A DNA stretch of 35,132 bases, taken from a virus. The notes under the pieces were generated by a model. The model did no database searches and had not been told where the DNA came from. It was given only the letters and a program-made list of their open reading frames with translations. Of the stretch, positions 1 through 6,417 are shown piece after piece. Each line of letters begins with the position of its first letter. Position 1 is the stretch's first letter. The stretch is from the IMG/VR virus record IMGVR_UViG_3300020202_000059, positions 1-35,132 of that record; one strand, given 5' to 3'. The translations under genes were made by a program, and so were the position numbers.

Positions 1-127
1 CAGGGGTTGCGAGAGGGGCAGAGGTTCCAAGTAGCTCGTGAGTAGTTACTCCTAAGATTTCTGCTAACCGCACGATGCTAGAGTATTCAGGAAAGCTTTT
101 TCCGGACTCCCAACGGAAAATCGTCAC
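1..127. repeat. Terminal direct repeat, left copy (contig closes on itself)
   Basis: Bases 1-127 repeat exactly at 35006-35132. The repeat lies inside one reading frame, the repressor gene read leftwards, and joining the ends restores that gene without a frameshift. This is what an assembler leaves at the ends of a circular or circularly permuted molecule, and 127 is a common k-mer size. It is probably not a biological terminal repeat. Confidence 0.95.
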
Positions 128-241
128 CGGGGCAACACCAATTAACTCAGCCAGCCTTTCCCTCGACAGACGTGGCCTACGGGCTGTCCGCAGCTCTTCA
201 ATTCGAGCGCCTAGATTTTTCTTTAGTGATTCCACAAACAT
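1..241 (-). CDS. CI-like HTH repressor, N-terminal part (wraps across the contig end)
   Basis: Read on the minus strand from ATG at 241-239, this gives the first 80 codons of a protein that continues at 35005-34488. The whole gene is 759 nt on the circle (252 residues). An XRE-type helix-turn-helix occupies about residues 25-70, with 'LAELIGVAPVTIFRWESGKS' as helix-turn-recognition helix and 'LAEILGVTTHELLG' as the closing helices. It is divergent from the Cro-like gene at 331 with operator-like repeats between them, the standard layout of a lysogeny switch. No S24/LexA peptidase motif is seen in the C-terminal half, so RecA-dependent self-cleavage is not expected. I infer that it represses the rightward early promoter. 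Confidence 0.85.
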   Translation of the reverse strand, partial: MFVESLKKNLGARIEELRTARRPRLSRERLAELIGVAPVTIFRWESGKSFPEYSSIVRLAEILGVTTHELLGTSAPLATP

Positions 242-244
242 GAG

Positions 245-318
245 ACTACATTTCACCCAATGAATCAAAAAGTACATATATGTAGTGAAATGCTTGATTT
301 TCACTACATACGTGTAGT
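245..318. promoter_or_regulatory. Operator cluster of the repressor/Cro switch
   Basis: Three related sites lie between the divergent regulators. 303-318 is a perfect palindrome with arms ACTACA and TGTAGT around TACG. 271-286 has arms AGTACA and TGTAGT around TATA (one mismatch). 245-250 is a lone ACTACA half-site followed by TTTCAC; TTTCAC/GTGAAA also borders the other two sites. I infer these are binding sites for the repressor and Cro-like protein, because one site sits inside the predicted rightward promoter. Confidence 0.7.
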
Positions 319-323
319 ATTAT
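294..323 (+). promoter_or_regulatory. Predicted rightward early promoter
   Basis: A -35 box TTGATT (294-299) and a -10 box TATTAT (318-323) are separated by 18 bp. The perfect operator palindrome fills the spacer, so repressor binding would block RNA polymerase. Transcription would start at about 330, only a base or so before the ATG at 331, implying a leaderless Cro message. Confidence 0.6.
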
Positions 324-330
324 TATTCTG

Positions 331-555
331 ATGTTGCAGAAGACAGTGTTGAACTCAGACAAAGTTAGAGCGTTGATTAAGGAGCAAGGCCGGACGAGGG
401 CTTGGATAGCCGCGCAGTGTGGAATTACAGTGCACTATCTAAACATTCTGCTCTCAAAAGGGGGATCGCCTAGCAAGTCGGTCACTATCCTTTTGGCAAA
501 AGCACTGTCGTGTAATGAGGACGACCTTCTTCGCGCCAACGAAGAGGCGTCCTGA
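331..555 (+). CDS. Cro-like small HTH regulator
   Basis: A 74-residue XRE-type DNA-binding protein. The motif 'RAWIAAQCGITVHYLNILLS' (about residues 23-42) is the helix-turn-helix and 'KSVTILLAKALSCNEDDLL' is the typical following helices. Its position opposite the repressor, behind a promoter that contains the operator, indicates the Cro role: shutting down repressor synthesis and tuning early transcription. The -10 box ends 7 bases before the ATG and there is no ribosome site, so the message is probably leaderless. In-frame TTG and GTG codons follow, but none has a ribosome site either. Confidence 0.8.
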   Translation: MLQKTVLNSDKVRALIKEQGRTRAWIAAQCGITVHYLNILLSKGGSPSKSVTILLAKALSCNEDDLLRANEEAS

Positions 556-624
556 TTCCTGCATATTACGAACTGACAGTGGGTACTAACTTAAATTTGA
601 ACGCATGAAATTAAAGGAGGCCTT

Positions 625-699
625 GTGTTTCGGGCTGATGAAAAAAAGTTAAACAGAAATGAGTTTATGTCTCTTGTTAGAGAGGTATCTCATGTCTGA
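625..699 (+). CDS. 24-residue leader peptide, coupled to the next gene
   Basis: A GTG at 625 follows a near-perfect ribosome site AAAGGAGG (613-620) by four bases. The frame runs 24 codons, with 'MFRADEKKLNRNEF' at the N-terminus, and stops at TGA 697-699. That stop overlaps the likely start (ATG 692) of the Gp157-like gene. The strongest ribosome site here therefore serves the short peptide, and ribosomes ending on it could restart on the next gene. No family is recognised; its role is inferred from position. Confidence 0.55.
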   Translation: MFRADEKKLNRNEFMSLVREVSHV

Positions 700-1228
700 A
701 ATCGTAGTTCGTGAAAAGCAATCGCTTAGAGAGCTAGTGTCATTTGCAGCTGAATTGATGAATGAGCTTGTCGAATCAGGTGGCGTTCTCACTCCTGAAT
801 TAGAAGCTAAACTTAATGTCATTGAACTGTCTTTGCCAGAGAAAGTCGATGCCTATGCCTTTGTTATGCAAAAGCTCGAATTCGAAGCTGAATATTGGAA
901 AAAGCAGGCAGAAACATACAACAAGATTAAGACTGCATGTCAAAATGCTCGAGATCGAATTAAAGATAACCTTAAACTCGCAATGAAAGAAAATGGGATC
1001 AACGAGCTTAAGGGTATAGATCATAAGTTTAAGCTCACAAATGGAACATTCTCTCTAGTTATCGACGAAAGTGAGATAGATGACATTTATAAAAAGCGTG
1101 TCGAAGAGATCGTGGTCGATAAGAAGCGAATTGAGGAGGACCTAAAAGCCGGCGTACCTGTTAAAGGTGCACGACTGGACCCTGTTTACACTCTTAGACC
1201 CTACGTGAACAAGGCGGTGATCAAGTGA
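692..1228 (+). CDS. Gp157-like recombination-module protein
   Basis: A 178-residue, strongly helical and charged protein. The arrangement of a long coiled coil, the segment 'LKLAMKENGINELKG', a short beta stretch 'HKFKLTNGTFSLVID' and a C-terminal part ending near 'KGARLDPVYTLRPYV' resembles the siphovirus Gp157 family (PF05565). Members are common next to phage single-strand annealing proteins; their biochemical role is not settled. ATG 692 is preferred over ATG 659 because it follows AGAGAGG and overlaps the stop of the leader peptide. Its 3' end overlaps the GTG start of the annealing protein by four bases, so the two are translated as a unit. Confidence 0.7.
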   Translation: MSEIVVREKQSLRELVSFAAELMNELVESGGVLTPELEAKLNVIELSLPEKVDAYAFVMQKLEFEAEYWKKQAETYNKIKTACQNARDRIKDNLKLAMKENGINELKGIDHKFKLTNGTFSLVIDESEIDDIYKKRVEEIVVDKKRIEEDLKAGVPVKGARLDPVYTLRPYVNKAVIK

Positions 1229-2016
1229 GTAACCTAGTCGCCGCCCCGACCATTGCAAAAAACTTAGAGACTGTCCTTTTGAGAGGTGACTTGTCAGTTC
1301 TAGATGCGCACGACAAGATCGCTTACTACAAAAGCGTTTGTGAGTCGGTTGGATTGAATCCTCTTACAAAGCCATTCGAGTACATTAAACTCAACGGCAA
1401 GGAAGTCTTATACGCTACGAGGGCCTGTACTGATCAGCTCCGGTTCATACACAAGATTTCCCTTGAGATCGCAGCACGCGACAAATTCGACAGTCTTTAT
1501 GTCGTAACTGCACGTGCAAGGAATCCAGACGGACGAGTAGATGAGTCGACAGGAGCCGTCGACTTAAGCAATCTCAAAGGCGACGCACTCGCAAATGCGA
1601 TGATGAAAGCCGAAACCAAGGCAAAGAGACGAGTTACACTTTCGATATGCGGATTAGCACTTCTTGATGAAACGGAAGTAGCTTCGATTGCAGAAGTAGT
1701 AGAAACGCCACCTCAGATCGCATCGATTCCTGTTAAACATTCATCGGGTTCAATCAACGAGCCTCGATTTGATCTCGATCCGCCCAAAATTGCTACTTAT
1801 ACAATTAGCTTCGGGAAACATAAGGGAAAGCGTTTCATCGATATGGACGCCTACGAGCTTGATAGCTATTGCAAGTACATCAAGAAGGGTATCGCTGAAA
1901 CAAAATCTCCAAAGCAGATGTATGTTGAATTTGTAGATCTTGCCGAGGAATACCTTTCAGGTCTTGAGCCATCCAAAAAACAAGAATTTGACATGAACGA
2001 GGAGATCCCGCTTTGA
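1225..2016 (+). CDS. Single-strand DNA annealing protein (RecT/Rad52-like) with C-terminal DUF3820-like domain
   Basis: 263 residues, GTG start overlapping the previous stop. The N-terminal part carries 'YYKSVCESVGLNPLTKPFEY' and later 'ALANAMMKAETKAKRRVTLS' then 'GLALLDETEV' (about residues 35-150), a pattern I know from phage recombination proteins of the RecT/Bet-like group. Such proteins anneal complementary single strands during replication and recombination. From about residue 190, 'FGKHKGKRFIDMDAYELDSY' resembles the small DUF3820 domain. The last residues, 'EFDMNEEIPL', resemble the acidic tip of single-strand binding proteins (D/E-rich then I-P-F/L). No partner exonuclease is seen. 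The annealing assignment is from family memory and needs a profile search. Confidence 0.68.
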   Translation: MSNLVAAPTIAKNLETVLLRGDLSVLDAHDKIAYYKSVCESVGLNPLTKPFEYIKLNGKEVLYATRACTDQLRFIHKISLEIAARDKFDSLYVVTARARNPDGRVDESTGAVDLSNLKGDALANAMMKAETKAKRRVTLSICGLALLDETEVASIAEVVETPPQIASIPVKHSSGSINEPRFDLDPPKIATYTISFGKHKGKRFIDMDAYELDSYCKYIKKGIAETKSPKQMYVEFVDLAEEYLSGLEPSKKQEFDMNEEIPL

Positions 2017-2210
2017 ACGACTATTGGCAGGGTGACGATTTTATCTGCGGACGCTGCAAACAAGTGATTTGCAAAGATGATGGAACTTGCGGATGTGTCG
2101 GCTGGGCTGACGGCGACCGAAAAGTACTCGTTTACGCTGATGGGAGCGAACAATCTTGGGAAGATGCGTTTGTTCACGGATTTGAATTAGCCCGGAGGTT
2201 AGGGTCATGA
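2013..2210 (+). CDS. Small protein with cysteine cluster, unknown function
   Basis: 65 residues from TTG 2013, whose TTGA overlaps the previous stop; GAGGAG lies about 10 bases upstream. Cysteines in 'CGRCKQVICKDDGTCGC' suggest a small metal-binding knuckle. The rest is acidic and aromatic. No family is recognised. The overlaps on both sides place it in the recombination operon. Confidence 0.6.
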   Translation: MNDYWQGDDFICGRCKQVICKDDGTCGCVGWADGDRKVLVYADGSEQSWEDAFVHGFELARRLGS

Positions 2211-2446
2211 TTCTAACAGAAGAAATCGATATCGAATGTGTAGGTGACGTACACATGGAAGGCGACTCTGTTTTAGTTGATAACTTCAGAATCCTTAGCG
2301 ATGAGACCGGAGAAGATATCACGCGTTTCTTCTCAGCGAAGCAAATCGAAGCGCTTAAGGACCAATTAGTTAAACAATATTTTGATGAAGCTGAGTGGGA
2401 AGGTGTTGACGATTACTACGATGGGCTCGAAGACGAGATAGCTTGA
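2207..2446 (+). CDS. Small acidic protein, unknown function
   Basis: 79 residues. ATG 2207 overlaps the previous stop as ATGA and follows GGAGG (2194-2198) at 8 bases, so expression is well supported. The sequence is rich in Asp and Glu with an acidic end 'YDGLEDEIA'. An acidic protein of this size could be a DNA mimic or an inhibitor, but nothing in it proves that. Last gene before the regulatory gap at 2447-2528. Confidence 0.65.
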   Translation: MILTEEIDIECVGDVHMEGDSVLVDNFRILSDETGEDITRFFSAKQIEALKDQLVKQYFDEAEWEGVDDYYDGLEDEIA

Positions 2447-2452
2447 GATTTG

Positions 2453-2505
2453 AAGTGAGCGGTGGGACCCCTTGTCCTTTTGTCATTAATATGACCCGTT
2501 CACTT
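2453..2505. promoter_or_regulatory. Nested inverted repeats upstream of the excisionase/integrase operon
   Basis: AAGTGAGCGG (2453-2462) is matched in inverse by CCGTTCACTT (2496-2505) with one mismatch in ten. Inside the loop is a perfect inverted repeat GTCAT-TAAT-ATGAC (2482-2495). No T-run follows, so it does not look like a simple terminator. It lies between the recombination genes and xis/int and could be an operator or an RNA structure controlling read-through into integration genes. Confidence 0.45.
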
Positions 2506-2528
2506 GAAGTTTCAACACCGAGGGTAAT

Positions 2529-2858
2529 ATGCACGCAGTTCAAATTAATCAGTTAGATCGTGACCTCTATGAGATAGCTGGAAAGTTCAATGATCCCAAG
2601 ATCAACGAGCTTTTGATGCAAGCAGTCTTACTACCTGAGGAAGCCGCCTATATATTTCGTTGCTCGTCAGCAATGATATACGAATGGGCGAAAGTGGATC
2701 CCACTTTCAAAATCTGCATGCCCGGGAGATTGGTTAGAATTGCACGTTCCACGGTAATTGATATATTGCTGGGCCGACGTTCTTTGAAAACTAAACGAGT
2801 AGACGAGAAAAGCCCTACCAAGTCCTACCGAAAGGAGAAATTGGTGTGGCAAAAATAG
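2529..2858 (+). CDS. Excisionase-like MerR/HTH_17 DNA-binding protein
   Basis: 109 residues; ATG 2529 follows GAGGG. About residues 38-75 read as a winged helix of the excisionase type: 'LPEEAAYIFRCSSAMIYEWA' is the HTH and 'RLVRIARSTVIDIL' the wing and last helix. Such proteins bend DNA at the attachment site and direct the integrase to excise. It overlaps the integrase start by 13 bases, so the two are co-translated. The long basic C-terminus is not part of the usual domain. It could instead be a repressor of the int operon. Confidence 0.65.
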   Translation: MHAVQINQLDRDLYEIAGKFNDPKINELLMQAVLLPEEAAYIFRCSSAMIYEWAKVDPTFKICMPGRLVRIARSTVIDILLGRRSLKTKRVDEKSPTKSYRKEKLVWQK

Positions 2859-4084
2859 TTAAGCGCAAGGGGCGCTGGGTCTGTGATCATTATCGCAACG
2901 GTAAACGAGCCAGGCCTACTTTTGAAACGAGAGCAGAAGCCGAAGACTTTAAGAGAGAATTACTACTTTCCAAGTCGGTCGGTGGTGGCAAATTAGAAGG
3001 AACTTCGATTGCTGCGTCTAACGTGATTAAGTCTATGACTTTGGTAAACGCAGTTAATAACTATTATGAGCTTGAGACGCTCTCAAAGGCTGAAAAGAGT
3101 CGACCTCAGGAACAGAAGTGGTTTGAGATCTTAATTGAGTTTGCCGAGCGCAATAACCTTAAATTTGTCCATGACATAAAGCTTTTACATTTGCAGAAGC
3201 TTCAGAAGGAATTGCAAGCAAAAAATCGCGTCGAAGAAAGGCAGCGATTCATCGATAAAAGAAGAGCTAAGTCTAAGAACCCCGCTGTTAGAAAGTTGGT
3301 TGGCACTCCGATCAAAATGGAAAGCGGAAGCCTAACTAACTCGGCGATCAATCGTTTTTTCAACACCTATCGAGATTTTTTTACTAAGTGCGTACAATGG
3401 GAGGCAATAGCTAAGTCTCCGACTGAGCACTTAGAAAATCTAGAAGAGGCGCCGCGAATACGAAAGATCTGGGAGGACGAAAAGATCAACCAAGCAATTG
3501 AAAAGGCGTATGAGGGCTTCCATTGGTCAAACAATGGAAAACCTAGCTTCACTGACACTGCTTGGGCGGGTGACGTCTATTATTTTCTTGCATGGACCGG
3601 ATGTAGGCCGATTGAGGCGTGTAACCTTCGGATTCCTGAAATCGATTTTGAACGGAACTTTTTCTGGGCAACGACTCGAAAAGGGACAGGTAAGTTAAAG
3701 CGGCGCATGGTGCCTATGATTCCTGAGGTCGCAAACTTCCTAAGTAAGAAGATTGCGGAGAACAAACGCCGAGTAATAGGCATTCATGCGGACCGAGTTT
3801 TCCTGACCAGGGTGAATACCCCGGTCACCACTAACGCCCTTGATCGTGTGTTGGCTAGAATTATTAAAGCATTAGGTTTGCAAGGATATGAGCTTTACGG
3901 ATTTAGGCATTCTTTTGTGACGGCAACCGGTGATGTTGAGGGTGGGAATCTTGAACACACTAGACAACTGGCTGGTCACTCTAATCTGTCGACAACTCAA
4001 GGATACATGCACCCAAGAGTTGAGCGAATTCGTGAAGCGGCATTAAGAACAGCGAAAGTGAGGGGCTTAAAAAGTCGGGAATGA
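2846..4084 (+). CDS. int: Tyrosine-recombinase integrase
   Basis: 412 residues from GTG 2846, chosen for AAAGGAG nine bases upstream. The N-terminal 'RKGRWVCDHYRNGKRARPTF' is an arm-binding-type beta domain (residues 8-27), followed by a core-binding helical domain (about 60-185). The catalytic domain has Arg254 in 'TGCRPIE', a basic hairpin around 279-288, Y351-G-F-R354 in place of the usual H-x-x-R, His378 in 'LAGHSN' and nucleophile Tyr387 in 'TTQGYMHP'. The Tyr for His change at 351 is seen in some active integrases. It would integrate the phage at the attP lying 79 bp downstream. Confidence 0.95.
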   Translation: MAKIVKRKGRWVCDHYRNGKRARPTFETRAEAEDFKRELLLSKSVGGGKLEGTSIAASNVIKSMTLVNAVNNYYELETLSKAEKSRPQEQKWFEILIEFAERNNLKFVHDIKLLHLQKLQKELQAKNRVEERQRFIDKRRAKSKNPAVRKLVGTPIKMESGSLTNSAINRFFNTYRDFFTKCVQWEAIAKSPTEHLENLEEAPRIRKIWEDEKINQAIEKAYEGFHWSNNGKPSFTDTAWAGDVYYFLAWTGCRPIEACNLRIPEIDFERNFFWATTRKGTGKLKRRMVPMIPEVANFLSKKIAENKRRVIGIHADRVFLTRVNTPVTTNALDRVLARIIKALGLQGYELYGFRHSFVTATGDVEGGNLEHTRQLAGHSNLSTTQGYMHPRVERIREAALRTAKVRGLKSRE

Positions 4085-4085
4085 T

Positions 4086-4104
4086 GGTCTCCTATGGTCA
4101 CCAA
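4086..4104 (+). repeat. 19-bp direct repeat, left copy flanking attP
   Basis: GGTCTCCTATGGTCACCAA here and GGTCTCCAGTGGTCACCAA at 4349-4367 agree at 17 of 19 bases. The pair brackets the tRNA-Glu-like attP core (4163-4210) in the same orientation. The arrangement suggests arm-type binding sites for the integrase or excisionase. Confidence 0.6.
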
Positions 4105-4162
4105 ACAAGGTGTTCATACCACCCTGAAGTGACCTGTAATGAGATAAGTTCTTGAAAAGATT

Positions 4163-4210
4163 TGGCGTTCCCAAGGGGATTCGAACCCCTGTATCCTCCG
4201 TGAAAGGGAG
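4163..4210 (-). other. attP: attP: 3' half of a tRNA-Glu(UUC) gene
   Basis: On the minus strand this 48-bp stretch runs through the anticodon loop CTTTCAC (anticodon TTC), the anticodon stem 3' side GGAG, variable ATAC, the T arm AGGGG-TTCGAAT-CCCCT, acceptor strand TGGGAAC, discriminator G and encoded CCA. The 5' half of a tRNA is missing, so it is not a gene. Tyrosine-recombinase phages commonly carry the 3' part of their target tRNA so that integration rebuilds it. Sitting directly after int, this is the attachment core. Confidence 0.92.
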
Positions 4211-4348
4211 TATACTGGCGAGTTTCCGGGGAATTTGTAACAACTAGATTTGGCTGGGTTTTTCTCGTTTCTCGTGAGGTTTCAAAGCTTTATCGAGATC
4301 CGTAAGAGTCGCCCTATTTTTTCTAGTTGAGCCTGTTTTGGAGGTACC

Positions 4349-4367
4349 GGTCTCCAGTGGTCACCAA
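4349..4367 (+). repeat. 19-bp direct repeat, right copy flanking attP
   Basis: Second copy of the repeat at 4086-4104 (17 of 19 identical), 139 bp past the tRNA-like core. Probable integrase/excisionase arm site. It also overlaps a partly palindromic GGAGGTACCGGTCTCC. Confidence 0.55.
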
Positions 4368-4460
4368 GTTTTTTTGATCGTTCTGACTTTGTTTGCCCCT
4401 CGGTTAACGAGGGTTATGTCCAGAATAGATATCGGCCTACCGGCTAGAAACATTAATCAT

Positions 4461-4486
4461 AAGACCGAGCATCGCGTCTTTTTTTT
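4461..4486 (+). terminator. Candidate intrinsic terminator
   Basis: AAGAC-CGA, loop GCA, TCG-(C)-GTCTT forms an eight-pair stem with one bulge and runs directly into a tract of eight Ts. It would end rightward transcripts from xis/int before the replication operon, or be an anti-termination point. The stem is only moderately GC-rich. Confidence 0.55.
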
Positions 4487-4613
4487 GCTGTTCCGGAATT
4501 TGGACAGCCTTTCACTAGCCTACAAATCAAATACCAAGCCCACGGATGGGATTCATCAACAAGGACGAATCATCGAGAAAACTCAACCAAGTTTCTCACA
4601 CCAGGGGGTCATC

Positions 4614-5450
4614 ATGGAGTGGTTCAAACACTTCTCAGATATGCACGAAGGGCGATCGATCAATAACCTAATGGACGAGCTGGGTCATACGGGCCTCTGT
4701 TTCTTCCTAATTCAAGAAATGTGCGCGGGAAAGCTTGCGTTAAAACCTCATGAAGCCGGCACCGAAGCTGATTGTAAGTTCAGCTTTCACACCAGGGTGG
4801 TTAGGGAAAGGCTGCGCCTAAGTCACGCCAAGATGGAGCGGTTGCTGAGTGTTGCCCAAGCCAACGGTCTACTTTCCTACGCGGTGGTTGGGTCTACACT
4901 TCAAATAGACATGCCTATCCTATTGGATTTACGAGAAAAGGACTCTCGCAAAGCACGCAGACGTCGCGAAGCTGGTGTGCAAATGGTCTCGCAAGAATTA
5001 GAATTAGAATTAGATAAAGAATTAGAATTAGAGAAAGAGTTGTCGCGAACAGCGCAAGCGCCTGTTTCGCAGCCAGCCGAAGTTATCGAGATCAGTCAGG
5101 CTCCAACGACCAAAAACATCGAACTTAATCGTAGAATCTGGAATTCGTATCGCGATGCGTACATTAGGCGCTGGAACAAAGAGCCAGTTAGGAATGCAAA
5201 AGTAAACCGCAACATTTCGGACTTAGGTAAACGGCTGGGTGAAGACGCTGTAGCCGTAATCCAGTTTTATGTCGGCCACAATAAAGCTTATTACGTCGAA
5301 CATACACACGACGTTGGCCTGTGTTTAAAAGACGCTGAGAGCCTCCACACGCAATGGGCGAACAACCAACCCATAACCCGCAATGAAGTCCGGCAAATGG
5401 AACAGAACGAGTTTTATCGCGCTCAGATGGAACGAATGGGGCAGAGATGA
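4614..5450 (+). CDS. Phage replication initiator (O/DnaD-like organiser)
   Basis: 278 residues from ATG 4614, which follows CAGGGGG and opens with 'MEWFKHFSDMHEGRSINNLM', the usual start of winged-helix phage replication proteins. About residues 1-110 form the DNA-binding domain. A low-complexity stretch of Glu-Leu repeats (about 128-142) and a Pro/Thr linker follow. The C-terminal domain ('KVNRNISDLGKRLGEDAVAV', about 198 on) resembles the helicase-recruiting part of replication organisers. The gene contains AT-rich hexamer repeats at 4995-5036, recalling lambda, whose origin lies inside O. It is followed by a helicase-loader candidate and a resolvase in one overlapping operon. Confidence 0.7.
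   Translation: MEWFKHFSDMHEGRSINNLMDELGHTGLCFFLIQEMCAGKLALKPHEAGTEADCKFSFHTRVVRERLRLSHAKMERLLSVAQANGLLSYAVVGSTLQIDMPILLDLREKDSRKARRRREAGVQMVSQELELELDKELELEKELSRTAQAPVSQPAEVIEISQAPTTKNIELNRRIWNSYRDAYIRRWNKEPVRNAKVNRNISDLGKRLGEDAVAVIQFYVGHNKAYYVEHTHDVGLCLKDAESLHTQWANNQPITRNEVRQMEQNEFYRAQMERMGQR
4995..5036 (+). repeat. Hexamer repeats inside the replication gene, possible origin
   Basis: Seven hexamers in a row: GAATTA three times, GATAAA, GAATTA twice, GAGAAA. They encode a Glu-Leu-rich linker. A phased AT-rich array in the middle of a replication initiator gene is the layout of lambdoid origins. It could equally be a simple low-complexity linker; no longer iterons are seen beside it. Confidence 0.45.
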
Positions 5451-6019
5451 GCCCGCAAGATAAAACCGTACTACGTAAAGCCTATGTAGCCTTGTCGGCA
5501 TACTACCGAACTCAGATTCCTGATGGAACCATCGACATGTACGTCGAGGACTTGGAGTCTTTCGAACTAATGCCGGTTCTTAACGCGATATCCAAATATC
5601 GCAAGGACTTTCGAAATCGGAATGTGCCTTTGCCTGCACACATAGCAGCGTTAATCAATCCGGAGCCGACGAGTCGGGATCTTGCAGAGATCACACTTGA
5701 TAAGGTGATGAATGCAATAAGGTGCTTCGGATACATGGGAAGTGCAGACGCACGAGCGACAGTCGGGGAAGTTGCCTGGCGAATCATTCAAAGAATGGGT
5801 GGATGGTATGCAGTCTGTACTGATCCTAACTTTAATCCCGGGGTCTTCCGAGCGCAGTTCTTAAACTCTGCAGAAAGTCTTCATCGCATAGCTGGCGTTA
5901 CCGACCTAGGTAAATTCATTGAGTCTCGCCAGGCCAAGGAATTTGAGATCGAGCAGAAAAAATCAGAAGCGATAAAACAATTGGGCACCATCAAAGACAT
6001 CAACGAGGTGATTAAATGA
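5447..6019 (+). CDS. Helicase-loader-like replication protein
   Basis: 190 residues, ATG 5447 overlapping the initiator stop as ATGA. The N-terminal part, with 'YYRTQIPDGTIDMYVEDLES' then 'RNRNVPLPAHIAALINP' (about residues 19-72), matches the helical layout of G39P/lambda P-like helicase loaders. The middle has a compact helical segment around 'VGEVAWRIIQRMGGWYAVC' and the end is a charged helix. It would deliver the host DnaB helicase to the phage origin. The family call rests on position and N-terminal pattern only; no Walker motif is present, so it is not a DnaC-type ATPase. Confidence 0.55.
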   Translation: MSPQDKTVLRKAYVALSAYYRTQIPDGTIDMYVEDLESFELMPVLNAISKYRKDFRNRNVPLPAHIAALINPEPTSRDLAEITLDKVMNAIRCFGYMGSADARATVGEVAWRIIQRMGGWYAVCTDPNFNPGVFRAQFLNSAESLHRIAGVTDLGKFIESRQAKEFEIEQKKSEAIKQLGTIKDINEVIK

Positions 6020-6417
6020 GTTACGTTGCCGAAGTCGTAATTCCTCGTCTACCAAAAGCCCCGAATGTGATGGGAAAAGCGTCCATCTGGGCCACTCAGA
6101 AAGAACGGGTAATCTGGAGAAGATTAATTAACCACGCCTTCATGGGCATTGCTCCAAAGGCCCCGCTTACATGTGCACTTGTAAAGTGCGTACGCGTGTC
6201 TGCTAGCAGGTGTGACGATGACAACCTAGGCTTTTCATTTAAGCACGTACTCGATGCTCTCACTTTCAATGGAATCATCAAAGACGATAGTCCAAAGACT
6301 ATTCGCTATGTACATCAACATGAAAAAGGTAAGCGTGGCCAAGGCAAGATCAAAATCTTTATCAGAGAGCTAGAAAATCTAGCTCAGGAAGAACCAAATC
6401 ATGAAGCAGTCCTATAA
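6016..6417 (+). CDS. rusA: RusA-family Holliday junction resolvase
   Basis: 133 residues, ATG overlapping the previous stop. The RusA signature is complete: acidic cluster Asp67-Asp69 followed by N-L, Lys76 in 'FKHVLDAL', and the 'GIIKDDSPK' motif with Asp90/Asp91. These are the metal-binding acids and lysine of RusA, which cuts four-way junctions. It would resolve recombination intermediates made by the annealing protein and replication forks before packaging. The end overlaps the next gene by 17 bases. The C-terminal 'NLAQEEPNHEAVL' is a short extension. Confidence 0.88.
   Translation: MSYVAEVVIPRLPKAPNVMGKASIWATQKERVIWRRLINHAFMGIAPKAPLTCALVKCVRVSASRCDDDNLGFSFKHVLDALTFNGIIKDDSPKTIRYVHQHEKGKRGQGKIKIFIRELENLAQEEPNHEAVL

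Larger units (their letters stand above)
4211..4613. other. Non-coding region between attP and the replication operon
   Basis: About 400 bases with no convincing gene. An open frame runs through it into the replication gene, but its upstream ATG (4338) lacks a ribosome site and its product is low-complexity. It holds the right 19-bp repeat (4349-4367), a perfect CCCTCG/CGAGGG inverted repeat (4397-4413) and a candidate terminator (4461-4486). No clear consensus promoter was found between the terminator and ATG 4614. Confidence 0.6.

Noticed and set aside
1-127. Terminal repeat as a biological direct terminal repeat
   Set aside because: Its size equals a common assembly k-mer and it lies inside one gene that becomes whole after circularisation.
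75-263. 62-codon rightward frame
   Set aside because: It lies antisense to the repressor N-terminus and has no ribosome site.
4163-4240. A full tRNA-Glu gene
   Set aside because: Only the 3' half is present; upstream bases cannot form the D arm or acceptor 5' strand.
4338-4613. N-terminal 92-residue extension of the replication protein
   Set aside because: No ribosome site at 4338, the region carries a hairpin terminator and repeats, and the family start is at ATG 4614.
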